From Dryas octopetala (lineage: Eukaryota > Streptophyta > Magnoliopsida > Rosales > Rosaceae), in assembly GCA_963921425.1 (NCBI GenBank), contig OY992840.1:10046501-10110500 (forward strand): a stretch of DNA of 64,000 nt, in the 5' to 3' direction. The notes beneath the pieces are model-generated. The model searched no databases. It saw nothing but the letters and a program-made list of their open reading frames with translations, and was not told where the DNA came from. The position numbers were made by a program, and so were the translations under genes. This document shows, one piece after another, positions 26,297 to 39,140 of the stretch; the first letter of the stretch is position 1; every line of letters starts with the position of its first letter.

Positions 26297-26930
26297 GAGT
26301 GTTTATATTTTAAGATCTGTCATATTTTATTACCCTCCATTAAATTTGAAAAAAATATAAAAACACTTTCCTCCTCTCATTATTCATATTATACCCTTTG
26401 ATATATCAACTCAAATACTCATCTACTAAATACTCTTCTCACCCCCACCTTAACTATCATTCCACTCATCCATCTTTTTCTAAATAGAAGAAAAAGAATC
26501 ATATAACCATCCTATAATTCATTAATAAATTCCAATTTAAATCCTTAAGATTAATATTCAATTTCTAAATAAAAATGAATTTTTGATCTAAAAATATAAA
26601 TAAATAAGATTTATGGTATAGAATAATCATACATTTTAATAGATGTATGTAAATCAATCAAATAGTATTTCGATTTTAAGTTTTGGTGACAAAGTATAAT
26701 TATGGTTTATTAAAGAAAAAAATTATGGAAAAAGATGAGGGGGTGGGATAATAATTAAGAGGGGTGAGAAGAGTATTTAGTAAGTGGGTGTTTCAGTTGA
26801 TATATCAAAGGGTATTATAGGAATAATGAGAGGTAGAAAGAGAGTTTTTATATTTTTTTCAAATTTAATGATGGGTATAAAAATAAAGTGGGTGAAAAAA
26901 TAAGACAGAGGAGTGAGGATATAAACACTC
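26297..26930. mobile_element. hairpin MITE, Mutator type, 634 bp, exact 9-bp TSD
   Basis: Starts GAGTGTTTATAT and ends with its complement. The arms extend about 170 bp inward and share TACCCTTTGATATATCAACT and TACTAAATACTCTTCTCACC. It is flanked by TTATAAATA at 26288-26296 and 26931-26939, an exact 9-bp duplication as expected for the Mutator superfamily. No coding capacity. The arms are diverged, so it is not recent. Confidence 0.88.
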
Positions 26931-27083
26931 TTATAAATAATTATATTCTGTTTGCACCCATATTTTGCCCACCACACCCATGCAATTTCATATTACTCGT
27001 ACTACTCGTTTAGACGTATTTTCAAAAATAGAATTTAATGATAGTAAAATGGGAAATGATAGAAATTCTAAGGTTAAATAATT

Positions 27084-28016
27084 AGGGCATGTGGTGTAAC
27101 GTTTTGCAAAATTGTTTTCAAAAAAAGAATTTATAAAAGGAAAATGAGAAATTGAATTTTATAATTTTTAAGATTCAAGAATGTGTTTGGTAATAATTTT
27201 ATGAGAAAAGAAATACTGAAAACGTGTCTGGTTACCAAACTTGAAAATGTCAAAAATAAATTCAAACTAATATTAAATTATTCCTAAAAAGGATTAAACA
27301 TAAATAACCATCATTGGAAGATTCTATATTAAATTATATTAATCCTAAACCCACTCATTTTTAAAAAATATATAAAATTCCTAAAGAACAATAACAAAAG
27401 AAAAACTGAAAAGGATGCTTCTAGATCTCCTCAACCTTCTTCTTTGTTTAATTGTTCTCCTTTTTGCCTCCATTGGAATGGTAATTCAGCAAATTAAGAG
27501 GTACAACAAAAAAAAAAAAAATCCACAAATTGAGAGAACATGTCAACTTTCGCCTTCTCCTCCTCCCAAAAGTTTTTAACTGCAACTTCCATGGTTGCTT
27601 CTTTGAGATAAACTTGTAAGACCATCAGGAAGAAATTCCATGGTGCAGATGCACTTTCCATTCAATTTATTTTTAAGATCTAAAGCAGTTTTGAAGAATT
27701 CTGAGATTGGGCAATTTAGCAGCAAGGTATATTGTCAAAGCTAACAAATTTATCATGCTCAAGAGTTAGAAGAATGCAGAAGATAAAAGAAACTGTATGA
27801 GTACTAAAATCTCCTGTTTTGCAAAAGGTGTCTTAGTATTCTTCAAAAACACGGAGAACATATAAAAGTAGTTCTCAGTTTTTATGCTGTGTTTTAATTT
27901 CGCATCAGAAACGATATTCCGTGTTTTCCAAAGACGCCCCCACCAATCGCATATTAGGTAAGATTTTGAATTTATAAAACAGAAAACAGGATTGGAAAAC
28001 ATTACTAAACGGGTTC
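27084..28016. mobile_element. possible decayed TIR element
   Basis: 27084-27150 and the reverse complement of 27950-28016 share a degraded terminal pattern of about 60 bp: a GTAACGTTTTGC-like word, then GTTTTC, then TTATAAA. The target duplication is not clear. The weakest of the transposon calls here. Confidence 0.3.
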
Positions 28017-28019
28017 TTA

Positions 28020-29159
28020 ATTTATTAGTAACTTAAATTTTGTGTTTAGTCAGGATAACTTAGGATTATGCTTTAATTCACTTACCTAATCTTAACCCAA
28101 CACAATTCTTGGACATTATCTCCCAACATTAAAAAATGACTTCAATAATGAACAATTTTGATTCATAATATGATAACGCAAATTATAACTTGTTAGACTG
28201 TTTGACAAGAAAAAATTCTTTTTAAACTCTTATCTTAAAGGAGCTCAAATGTTCTTTGTAAAAACGTTATATAGTTGAAATATACTTAGTAAAATGTTCT
28301 TAAACCCTTATCTCCAACGCAATTTAGCTCAATCCTTACATGATAAACTAGCATCTATCTCATGTAAAATTTCATAGTTGAGATATAAGTTGAGATGAAG
28401 ATACAAGATCCTTAACCCACATCTGAAGTCACATATTGACCTCATTTAAATCTAGAAATGGGTGAAATGGAACACATGGGTTTGACAAGAATGCAAGGGC
28501 ATGTTTGTTGGGTACTTGGATCCCATGATTAGCTAAGGGATCTAAGCCACATGTATGGCAAGGATTAAGAAGCTGACATTCCCTAATGATTCTCCATAAA
28601 AGAAAGCCATAAAGTGTGGGAAATGATGAGAAAGCTTATTTGCAATTTTTCCGCTCTCCTTTATAAAAGTAGTTAAAGCAAATGAAGCAATGAGTCCTCT
28701 AAGCATTGAAAGCTGAAACTTGTTTTGCAATTAGAATTTAGAAACAGCTGGCCACATCAACCACATGATTGCATCTGCTACTGGGCCCACTATATATCTA
28801 GGGTTGTGTGGAAGCTCTAGTGAGCTTTGCTTCCCACCTGGAGATCACTTGGAGTTAACTTAGATCGGAAGATTTACACTAATAAAGATTTTGTCTGCTA
28901 CAGTTGTGCTCTTTTTCACTGGGGATGATTACCCAATGGGCTACTTTGTTATTGGGCCTTGTTCAATGTATTATGAAAATGTGATGACCCAATCAAAATT
29001 GCTTGATGTTTATTTTTATCCTGATTGATTAAATAAAAATGAGTTAGAAAAAGGATGCATGGAGCCATGGGATGAGAATAAAGCTTGCAAACAAAGACTT
29101 CATTGGGGTCCAGTATTATGGTTTAATGGTAAAACACAAAATGACCAAAAAAATAATAT
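28020..29159. other. AT-rich intergenic region
   Basis: No supported gene. The right end holds the T-run serving as the tRNA terminator. Confidence 0.5.
29137..29143 (-). terminator. RNA polymerase III terminator of tRNA-Lys
   Basis: A run of seven A on the + strand (seven T on the transcribed sense strand), about 17 nt past the tRNA 3' end. This is the usual pol III stop. Confidence 0.8.
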
Positions 29160-29232
29160 CGCCCACCGTGGGGCTCGAACCCACGACCACAAGGTTAAGA
29201 GCCTTGCGCTCTACCAACTGAGCTAGACGGGC
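29160..29232 (-). tRNA. tRNA-Lys(CTT)
   Basis: A 73-nt intronless cloverleaf on the minus strand. The acceptor stem GCCCGTC pairs with GGTGGGC (one wobble), followed by discriminator G. The D-arm has AGCTCAGTTGGTAGAGC (A box) and the T-arm GGTTCGAGCC (B box). The 7-nt anticodon loop CTCTTAA gives anticodon CTT, decoding AAG. CCA is not encoded, as in nuclear genes. Just upstream on the sense strand is a CAACAACA motif, typical of plant tRNA start regions. It is essentially identical to the canonical plant nuclear gene as I recall it. Confidence 0.98.
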
Positions 29233-30268
29233 TGTTGTTGACTAAGTCTATCAAAACATATAATTGTTTAGTAGTCACATCATTACAATTTCGTTTTTTT
29301 TTTGGTCGAACAAAATGAGATTCATATTACCACTCCAATAGACGTGGTCCATGAACACCCCATTGAAGAACAGAAGAAGATTTGGTTAGAATATTTAGGA
29401 GCTACTCGGAGTTTAACATAACAACCCAGACTCAGTCCATGCACAGTTGCATAAAACCTGGATTAGATAGGAACTTAGACCTGGCAGTGGTTTGGAATAT
29501 GACACATGGACTTGAGCCTTGAGCCTTGAGGCTTCATCTAACTCTCATTGTCAGGCTACACCCAATAAATAATAATAATATAAAGTGAAATTCAACATGC
29601 ATGTACTATGTTCAAGTGCGAAGCTCACATATAGCCCATTTGGCATTAACTGCTATTCACCACACAAACAATTCAAGGTGCGGCTGACCTGCTATGAATT
29701 TTATAAACGACCATCATGGTCTTCTTTCAATGCAACTTTAAGTAGTAACTAAGAAGACAACAAGATTTTACTTGTCTAAAGAATGGTTGTTGTGCTGCAA
29801 TAATGCATCACTTATGGAAAGGTTAAACTATTTGGCCTCATCCGAGGAAGGCAACTGACTAAAAATACTAGCAGTTTTCATTCCTTTGTTTCTATAGCCT
29901 AAAGACTTCACCAATTTTACGAGTCTCCTAGATCCACGAGCACAGAGCCAAGCTAAAAACACCAACATTTAAATTTCAAAATCACAAACCATGTACGAGT
30001 TCATAAAATTCTAATCTGAACATAATGTCAAAAACACAAGTCTGAATTCTGAACCTTACAATCTAGTGATTTTGAATTCCCCACTCAAGCTACCCAAAAT
30101 CACAACTCTGAAAACCCCAAAGCTAATCTGCACCTGAGCCACTAAAGCTTCTATTTTACCACCCTAGCATAGTGATGTCAACTTGAAATCAGAGGTTTTG
30201 GAGAGTTGTCACCAGTGAGAACAATACTGAAAGGGCATTTCTGCAGACAGTGTTGTGCAGTCTCAAAG
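29233..30268. other. intergenic region between the tRNA and SMO1
   Basis: No open frame of note and no repeats with clear ends. The right end should contain the SMO1 3' UTR. Confidence 0.5.
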
Positions 30269-33200
30269 CTAATCAGATTTAAGATCTACCGTAGAAATAT
30301 TGTATGAGCCTCCATTTTGCACACCATTACTTTCCTCTTTTAACTGAAATAGAGCACCAAGAGTGATTAGAAGGAAGGAAGAAATAGATGCAAAATCCAA
30401 GATAGAAGACCTGGTACACCAATGCAATTTTATAAATCACAGATCATGCATGGTTGCGGTGAGGGGTGGTTGCCCAAGAAAAGCATGGGGTAAGCATGAA
30501 AGTAGTCCTAGAAGCAACCAGTTATCAAATTCTACCTAGAAGGGCAAAAGAAATTCACATACAAAACCAACCTGATAAAAATATACTATTTAGACAATAA
30601 AAGATATCAATCAGTGAGTCCTATTATGTTCAACAACTAAGATGCCATGGTACTTTATTGGAAAAGGGAAAAGTTACTGCCGGTTTACCTTCCTAAGGAG
30701 CTTCTTCTGATACCGATATCCCTGTTAAAATTGGTCAAGAGTTAATGATTGCCAAATCATTTTATTAAGTTAAAATCATTGCTGAAAATTACACCACGTT
30801 GAGATAGCATTTTACCTTGTCAGTTCCATAAATGTAATCACAGTACGTGAAAACTGAAGCAAAATTGCTCTGGCTTTGTCCTCCAACATAATGATGGTAA
30901 TCGTGATAGTCAGCACCGCCATAAAATGGAATATATTTTGTGGGAGTCCAGGGGAAGTCATACCTGTATAATAAAACATACATTAAGACATTCTCTGCAT
31001 CAAACACAGTAGTCAAAAGACTCAAAACTTAAGTGCAGAAGATACACTATCCAAAGAGCTGAGGTGAAGAAAAAAACCATATGGTTCTTATGCTGCCGAA
31101 AAATACAAACATACAGAGCATGGAAGAAGTCATCACAGGTAAATTTATATGACAGAGTACAATGATAATTATGAAATCCAAGCAGCCAACCTGAATTCAT
31201 GCATTATAGCAATCTAATCAGGACACACACAACTAAGATTTCCTCTTCAGCCAACCCAACAAGGCACCATGTAACCCCTATGTGACCAAATTGATTGTTT
31301 ATCCACAAACATTCCACCTATAGGTTGGCAGAAGTCCCACTAATGCAATTCTCTAGCCTTAACCCACAGTGTGCAGGTAAACTTCGTAAGGTCCTTCACC
31401 ATAAAGGCTAGTCCTTCCATAGCATCACTTTTTTATTTTTTATTTTAGTTCTGTACTCACCTCCTACAGTCACAATAACTTTCAACATTACAGGAAACCC
31501 ACCACGATCAGCTATGATCAGATGCAAGTAAGACACTCACTTCCAGCAAAGGCCTTTTTTTCTATGTCAGTCCTTTCCCCCATCTCCCTCTGAAGTGCTA
31601 CTATGAAGTACACATGTCTAAAGATATGTTGGCAATGATGCTTAACGACACCAATCAGTAATAACCCTCAGCGGCACAAACAGCGTACTCCAAAGCCAAA
31701 GCCAAATACATGTACTGCTTGTATAAGAGTTCGGCGAACAGCATTAAGCCATGACATAAGTGGAGCATGTTAAAAGTTCATGAGATTGCACTCATGCAAT
31801 CTCCATTTGAAGATTCCAAAATTGACATAGAAAATCAAGAACAAGAAGAAAGTATTCAAAAACTGTCATTCTGCTAAAGGAACATCATTGACTGACATTC
31901 AAAAGTTGCATAGATTCAATTTTTCCCCAATTTTTTTTCTCCATTTGTCAATGTACAAATGATTAGTTTTCCAAACCAGTCCATATAGATGGTAACAACT
32001 CACTGAGCAATGAGCATATAAGATGTATTAATTAAGAAATTAAACAATAAAAAATTAGAAGAAAAAGGCATTGCACTGATCCTAGACCCCCACTAATAAA
32101 AGTTAAGGAACTATTTAAGATCTTTAAATCCATAGTACTTAACATAGAATTCTATTAGAAAAGAGATAAAGCATGAAAGGAATCCCAAAGTTGTAATCAT
32201 TAAGTCACAAGCAGCTAAAGAAGAAAACGACCACGAGCACAAAAAAGCAAAATGCAGCATGCGTACCCGCTGTGTGTTTCAATGGCCTCAATCTGCCGCA
32301 ATGCTATCCACGACCAGAATGTGATCATGTGGCCAGGGGCCATAGCTGGCCCGAGGAAAGACGGTATACCGAGAATCAAAATCTCGGCCCAATGCGCATA
32401 TGGTGCCGCATATCCAATTGGAGCAGTGTATTCATGATGAACTCGATGGATTTTCTCGTACCCCCATTTGTTATGCAAAAATCTGTGGACCCAGTAGTTG
32501 GTATAATCTTCTACCAAGAAATAAACTAATAATTGGGAAAGCATCTCCCACCCAGAAGGCAATGGCAATCCTGTTCGAACTCCTATTATCTGCTAAAACA
32601 GAATCTAATTACATCCATAATTACACACACACCAAAAATAATGCAGTAAATTGAAGAAAGGAAATGACAACCTTTAGTCTTTAATTACCCAGTATGCTGA
32701 AGGTATTCTAAGAATAATTTGAATAAATAAATCCCAAAAGAGCAGAGCAAAAGTAGTTAAATTGGGAACAACTATTCAGTAACCTGTTTCAATTTTTTTC
32801 TTTCATATAATAAAAGACACAATAAACTCCATAGGAAAACTTAAAAACTTCATTCACAAGAAATGAGGGAAAATTACGTTTCAACCAGAATGCAAAACAC
32901 CCCAAAAATCCCATTTGATAATTAAGCAATATTTTTCAAATCCACGCAAACCCAATTCCAAAAATTGAACATTATTGCCAAAATCATAGACAAACAAAAA
33001 ACAGAGATAGAGGAACAAAATTGGAATTGAAATCGAATGAAGGACAAGTTCGATCGAACCTGGATAGAAGGGTAAGAGACGAGCTGAAGAGGGCCAACAA
33101 CGAGGAAGAACATGCGCATGACGTCTTTGTAGCAGCGAAGCATCTCGGAGAAGGACAATCGGACCTTGGGCTGGATCTTGTAGCGGTCGAGCCCGGCCCA

Positions 33201-33389
33201 TGTGAGGACCTCGATGAAAACAAAGGGGAGGGGGACGAGGGAGAAGATGACGAAGAGGATGAGAATGTTGTGGCAGTAGAGGATGTAGTCGGACTTGGCG
33301 GCGGAGTAGTTGAACCAGAGCGTTTCGGCGTAGGTGAGGTTTCGGCCGAGCGCCGAAGTCGCCTCCGAGAGGGTCTGGTAGGGCAGCAT
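30269..33389 (-). CDS. SMO1: sterol 4-alpha-methyl oxidase, SMO1 type
   Basis: ER membrane non-haem di-iron oxygenase that starts removal of the first C4 methyl from 24-methylenecycloartanol-type sterols. Five exons join in frame: 33060-33389, 32267-32589, 30816-30963, 30689-30721, 30269-30343, giving 302 residues. All three histidine motifs are present: HRFLH (145-149), HRVHH (158-162) and HDYHH (238-242). Membrane segments are evident in exon 1 (ILILFVIFSLVPLPFVFIEV) and around GPLQLVSY. The N-terminus MLPYQTLSEA and the run YDFPWTPTKYIPFYGGADYH match plant SMO1 rather than SMO2. The upstream leader contains a GA repeat near 33435. It is divergently oriented from the PPR gene, 4 kb away. 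Confidence 0.96.
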
Positions 33390-34848
33390 TGGACGGCGGA
33401 GATGATGTTGAGGGTGGAAGAGAGAAGAGAGAGAAAGTAGAGAGAGAGAGAGATTAGGTGGATTGATGTAGTGGAGGGGGTTAAGTTGGTTAAAATATGC
33501 GGGAAGTTTTAAACGGCGATGGGGGCGTGCGCAGAGAGAATCTCACGGAGTGCGCAGCATACGAGATTACGGCAGTTAGTTCTTTTGTTACGCTAAAATT
33601 AAAATATCTGCCATTCACACATGTACAATTTGTGCCTTCTTCTCAAATTTCTCCCATTCATAAATTAAACAACTAATATATCTGCACAGTGTTACAAGTC
33701 AGAGTAGTTAGAGTGCACAGTCCACAAGTGAGTCTATATGTATGTGAAGCTTTGTTTTGTTGTCCATATCCGGAGAAAACAAAAAAACAAAAAACAAGCC
33801 AAGGGAGGTGTGACCAACGAAGCAAGATCTTGTTCTTATGCAAACAAACAAATTAACTTCAAATTTTCATATTAAAAAATCATATTATAATATATTTTTT
33901 TGGGTCAGAAATAGTATAATATATCTGAATCTCCTGGGTTGTGGTATACTGGTATGTATCGATCATATATGCATGGCTTTATTCTTAGATTTGTTTTCCT
34001 TTTCTTTCAAGAAAAAGAAGAAAACTTAGCTAGATGGAAGAGATGGTAAAGAGCAACCAATTCCCATTAATTGTATAATCCTTTTTTATTGACATGGTTG
34101 ATTATTTTAGGATGTAAAATCACTGTTTAAAGTGTAGATTTTAAATTTTGAGTTTTGTGCGTCTAAAATTTAAAAGTTAAAACATAAAACTTAAGTTTTG
34201 TGTGACTTATATTAATAAAATAATAACATAACATGTAAAAATGTTGTCTAAGCCAAACGGTGCACTGATTTTTTAACAAATTAACATAAATAGCAAAGGG
34301 TATTCAGGTAGTGTATTTATATGTTAAATCATATGTAATCATCTTTATGTCAAATATCTAATGTAATATTCATCATGATGTGGAGATTATATATGGCCAT
34401 GATTACAATATTTTTCCTTTGTTGCATGACACTAGGAAGAAAAACTATCTAGCTTATGGACCAAAAAACCAGTAAGACAAATGAGTTTGGAAAATATACA
34501 GGGCATGAGTGCGCAGTGTGGATCGAATAAATGGATCAATCTCAAAACCCAAATCACTTTTTAATTTGCGGCTTAATTAAGTGCTTTCTGGATAATGATA
34601 ATTACAGATATTCATTCAATAAAGTAAATCACTAAATCCACATCCAACTTTTTGCATCAGTGCGCATTTGTTAATGAGACTGTAAATAAACCCATTCATT
34701 TAAATTAACAGTAAGATAGAAAAATTTACTCTATGTAATATACGCACATGTTTAATTATTGAATGTTGATAACTTGATAGTGTTCATTCTTTTCTATTAA
34801 GATATGGTTTTTTACCAGTAAATGTGTATGTATGACATAAAATTTGAG

Positions 34849-35019
34849 GGACAAGGATCCCCTATCCATTTTCCTACCATGCTTGGTACAAGGCTAAAAT
34901 CTTAGCCATTGAACTCATCTTTCTCTCCCTTCTTTTTCTCTTTCTACTCTCTCTTCAATGGCTAAGATTTTAGCCTTGTACCAAGCATGGTAGAGAAAAT
35001 GGGTAGGGGATCTTTGTCC
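34849..35019. mobile_element. small near-perfect hairpin MITE, 171 bp, exact 9-bp TSD
   Basis: The element starts GGACAAGGATCCCCTA and ends with a near-complement. The arms, about 70 bp each, are almost perfectly complementary (GCTAAGATTTTAGCC and CTACCATGCTTGGTACAAGG repeat inverted), with a short pyrimidine-rich loop. It is flanked by AAATTTGAG at 34840-34848 and 35020-35028, an exact 9-bp duplication. No coding capacity. It could fold into an RNA hairpin if transcribed. Confidence 0.9.
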
Positions 35020-35692
35020 AAATTTGAGTATCATAAATAATCTTTCTTACAACCAAATAATCTCATTAATTTATTAAAAAAGAAGAAAAGAAACAGGACA
35101 TGTTCAAAAGAAAGAACAACTAAGAAAAACGGCTAATGATGGAAAGGTTAAAATCCTATTGCTCATACGAAAAAGCATGATCTTAATTACTTTCTTTGAC
35201 CCAATTCACTTTCTCTTTTCTTCCAAGTCATTATTTCCTTTGATTTCGAATTGAGAGTCTGGTTCATAATTATAGGATATATATGCAGAAAACAAATGGT
35301 TGTATAAAAAAGAAGATATATGGATGAAACATGAGCATGACTACATTCATGCATCATAATTTGCTACCTACTTTGTAGCTCCCTTTCCATCATTTAAATA
35401 TTTGTCCTTTCAAGTTACAACCCTATCTCAAGTCTTAAATGCATGTACTTCATACTTCATATATAGAATCTCATATGTCCGACATTCAACCAGAAATTCA
35501 CTTAATCAATACTACGTCTCTTTCCAAAAATTAATGTTTTGGTTCTATTGTTAAGACAAAATTAATAGACATTTAACCAGAATTTCACTTGATCAACAAG
35601 AATTATTGATACTCACAATACATCTAGAAAAAAAAGTAGAAAAATTCATCGAAGACTCATAACTGTTGTGTTATGAAATATATCTCTATCGA

Positions 35693-35955
35693 TCCCTTAC
35701 AATAAATCTCACATATATTTAATAGCTACACATGACTCTTATAGTGAATTTCAACTTATATTTAATAATTATTCAAGACTTTTATTATTAAATATCACAT
35801 GCATTTAAAGGTTACACATGACTTTCGCAATAAATTTTTATTTATATTTAACAATTATAAATAAATCAAATTCACAGTAAATCATCGCATGCATTTAATA
35901 CTATTACACGTGACTTTCACGATGAATTTCTACATGCATTTTACAATATAACTTT
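35693..35955. repeat. degenerate minisatellite, ~42-bp period
   Basis: About six imperfect units of the form ACATGACTTTCRCAATAAAT, then a CATRYATTTAATA-like word, then TTACACATGA. The units are strongly diverged, so the array is old. Confidence 0.6.
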
Positions 35956-37400
35956 CATTTTAGATTATTTCCTATATTTTTTTGAGCAAGTGATTATCGC
36001 CTGCATGGCTGCATTTTACTGTAAACATGAGTCTCGGTGGATTTAATCTTTTTGGTAAACTCTCCCATTTTGAATTGAGCAAAGAGTCAAAGACAAATAA
36101 TGTTAAAGTTATACGTATGAAGATTGAATCATGTGATGGGCCAAAGCTTCATGTTTTGGTGATGATTAGCCCCCACCAGGCACCATTGGATGAAAAGTAG
36201 TACTAGTACTAGTAGTGTCCTGTTTGGTGATATTGTGATGTGTGCAAATGATTTTGTGGGTGCACCTCTTTTTCTTGTGCGTCTCGTCTGCTGCATAAAG
36301 ATATGATCGCAATCAATATACATTAGCATGCCATCACACAGAGATGCCCCATTTGCTGTTGAGAAAATATCTCTTACATTGCAAATTTAAAGTTTTCTTT
36401 ACAATATATTCATTTTAGGTTAAATATTCTAGTTTCTATACAATATGAATGTTAAATTGACATATATTGTTAGATTCATTTTTTAATGGCTTAAATTTTT
36501 AAAGCTCAATAATTGTCTAAGACTCTAACATAGTATCAAAACACTCAATAATTGTCTAACATTCATCAATTGAGTGTTATTAAAACACTCAGTTAATGAC
36601 TGACTGCCACTTCATTTAATCCAAGTAATTTAATTAATTATTTTGGACCAAAATAGCATTACTCTTAAGTCTTAAGTTTTATATATTTGTACCGTGGACT
36701 GTTAATCCTCATGCTTCCACAAAAAAGCTTTAAGACAAAGATGCCAAGTGAGTCATTCAATCAGTCATTCTAGCAATTTGCTCGTACAACCCATCTAATC
36801 TTTTCAAGGTTCCATAATCATCATCATCATCATCATCATCCACTTGGGAATCATTATGGTGATTTTTTACCCAAGAAATGTAAATGCCCCTTGTCCTGGT
36901 TAAATTTACTTGTACGTGATTCATGAGTGACACTTGGTCAAATTTGGACTTTTATGATGAGAAAGTTTCTTTCTCGTAGTGTATGACTGTATGATGCTCC
37001 ACTACAAGTCTACAACCCAATTAACACTTGCTCTGTTACACTTTTTCGTATGTTTCATTATCTTTCGGGTTGAAAAAATCGCTTCATGAAATTATGCTGC
37101 TTTGATAGATGTCCCAACTCCCAAGGCACTTTATCTAATAGAAATGAAATGATCAGTTTGGACTTTGGACCATACGAATTGTATTACTTGTATCTTAAGC
37201 CGAATTCTTCAAAAGCAGTCGACCCAAGCCCATCAAATATTTAGTGGGCCTATTAGCCCAAGCTCATCAAATATCCACTCTGGCACTCTCATATGAGAAA
37301 GTTGAGAGTTGACACCAAAGCTCTAGTGTCTGCATCTGCAAGAATTTCACAGTGGTCTCACCACCTTGTATAAACTTTAAACCATGAAAAGAGCAAGAAC

Positions 37401-39140
37401 ATGAATCCAAATGGCCCAAACCGTCTGACATTCCTATTGCATCAATGTCTAACTCTGAACCAACTAAAACAAGTCCATGCACCCATTACAACCAATGGTC
37501 TCAACCAGCTTGAGCGCCTCTTGCTCCGCCAAGTCTGCCACTCAAATCTCACTTACTCTAGAAATATAGCTCAATATGTGCAGCTAATCCTTCGTAATTT
37601 GCAAAACCCAGATGCCATTTCATGGGGTTGTGCCATTCGCTTCTTCTCTCTGCATGCCCAGTACAAAACGGCTTTATCTCTTTACGTTCAAATTAAAAGG
37701 GTAGGACTGTGCCCAACTAGTTTTGCTTTGTCCTCAGCTCTAAGGGCATGTGCTAGGATTGGACATGAAATGGGTGGGATTTCAATCCATGCCCAGGTTC
37801 ATAAGTATGGGTTTTGTGGTTGTGTTTATGTACAAACTGCCCTTGTGGACTTGCATTCAAAACTGGGTGACATGAAAACTGCACAGAAGGTGTTTGATGG
37901 TATGGTGGAGAAGAATGTGGTTTCTTGGAATTCTATCTTATCTGGGTATTTGAAATCTGGGAATGTGGAAGAGGCTCAGGTGGTGTTTGATGAGATTCCA
38001 AATAAGGATGTTGTGTCTTGGAATTCTATGGTTTCGGGGTATGGGAGAATAGGAAATATGGACAAGGCATATTTCTTGTTTCAACAAATGCCAGAGAGGA
38101 ATTTGGCTTCTTGGAATGCAATGATTAGTGGTTATGTGGACTGTGAAAGAATGGAATCAGCACAAAGCATTTTTGATGCCATGCCATCCAGAAATAATGT
38201 TTCTTGGATTACGATGATTAGTGGGTACTCAAAATGTGGCAATGTTGAGTCTGCTCGTCAACTCTTTGATCAGATTAGCAAGAAAGATGTGCTCTCGTTG
38301 AATGCCATGATAGCTTGCCATGCACAAAACAACCAACCAAAGGAGGCCCTTGAACTGTTCAACCAGATGCTTAAACCAGAGGTGAATATTCAACCGGATG
38401 AGATGACTCTGGCTAGTGTTATATCTGCTAGTTCACAGCTGGGAGATTTGAAATTTGGATTATGGATTGAGTCATATATGACTAAGCATAGAATTGAATT
38501 AGATGATCATTTGGCCACTGCTTTAGTTGACTTGTACACAAAGTGCGGAGTCATTGATAGGGCATATAAATTATTTCATGGCTTAAAAAAGAGAGATGTA
38601 GTTGCTTATTCTGCAATGATCTTAGGATGCGGCATAAATGGTAAGGCAGCTGATGCAACCAAGTTGTTTGAAGAGATGATAAATGCCCAAATTTGCCCAA
38701 ATTTGGTCACATACACTGGGCTGCTAACTGCCTACAACCATGCTGGTTTGGTTGAAGAAGGGTACCGATGTTTTAATTCCATGAATGACCATGGACTTGT
38801 GCCTTCGGGCGATCATTATGGAATCATGGTTGACCTTTTAGGCAGGGCAGGACAGTTGGACAAAGCACTTGATCTACTAAGGAGCATGCCGATGCAGCCT
38901 CAAGTTGGGGTCTGGGGAGCTTTGCTTCTTGCTTGCGCGCTACACAACAATGTAGAGCTTGGAGAAATTGCTGCTCTGAATTGCTTTAAATTGGAGCCTG
39001 ATAAAGCCGGATATTATACTCTTCTTGCCAACATTTATGCTTCTTCTGAGAGATGGGATGATGCCAGGAGATTGAGAAAGGTCATGGAGAAAAGAGGATT
39101 CACCAAGATTCCTGGATGTAGCTGGATGGAATCAATTTGA
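37401..39140 (+). CDS. PLS-class pentatricopeptide repeat protein with E-type end
   Basis: An intronless gene of 579 residues. Tandem 31-residue repeats are plain at about 172-300 (VVSWNSILSGY, VVSWNSMVSGY, LASWNAMISGY, NVSWITMISGY), then longer repeats (DVVAYSAMILGCG, PNLVTYTGLLTAYNHAG). The C-terminus is an E-type extension (VGVWGALLLACALH, YYTLLANIYASSERWDDARRLR, GFTKIPGCSWMESI) with no DYW domain. Such proteins bind single-stranded RNA and act in RNA editing or processing in mitochondria or plastids. I cannot decide the organelle from the N-terminus. Its position beside SMO1 and a DUF7054 gene suggests the counterpart of the gene I recall as At4g22760. The start is the first ATG of the frame; translation ends at TGA, 39138-39140. 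Confidence 0.94.
   Translation: MNPNGPNRLTFLLHQCLTLNQLKQVHAPITTNGLNQLERLLLRQVCHSNLTYSRNIAQYVQLILRNLQNPDAISWGCAIRFFSLHAQYKTALSLYVQIKRVGLCPTSFALSSALRACARIGHEMGGISIHAQVHKYGFCGCVYVQTALVDLHSKLGDMKTAQKVFDGMVEKNVVSWNSILSGYLKSGNVEEAQVVFDEIPNKDVVSWNSMVSGYGRIGNMDKAYFLFQQMPERNLASWNAMISGYVDCERMESAQSIFDAMPSRNNVSWITMISGYSKCGNVESARQLFDQISKKDVLSLNAMIACHAQNNQPKEALELFNQMLKPEVNIQPDEMTLASVISASSQLGDLKFGLWIESYMTKHRIELDDHLATALVDLYTKCGVIDRAYKLFHGLKKRDVVAYSAMILGCGINGKAADATKLFEEMINAQICPNLVTYTGLLTAYNHAGLVEEGYRCFNSMNDHGLVPSGDHYGIMVDLLGRAGQLDKALDLLRSMPMQPQVGVWGALLLACALHNNVELGEIAALNCFKLEPDKAGYYTLLANIYASSERWDDARRLRKVMEKRGFTKIPGCSWMESI

Larger units (their letters stand above)
33390..37400. other. SMO1-PPR divergent intergenic region
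   Basis: Apart from the hairpin MITE and the degenerate minisatellite listed separately, no gene is supported. An (ATC)n microsatellite lies at about 36816-36841. Confidence 0.5.

Noticed and set aside
33021-33440. 139-codon acidic frame opposite SMO1 exon 1
   Set aside because: Antisense shadow of the SMO1 coding exon; composition follows from the complementary codons.
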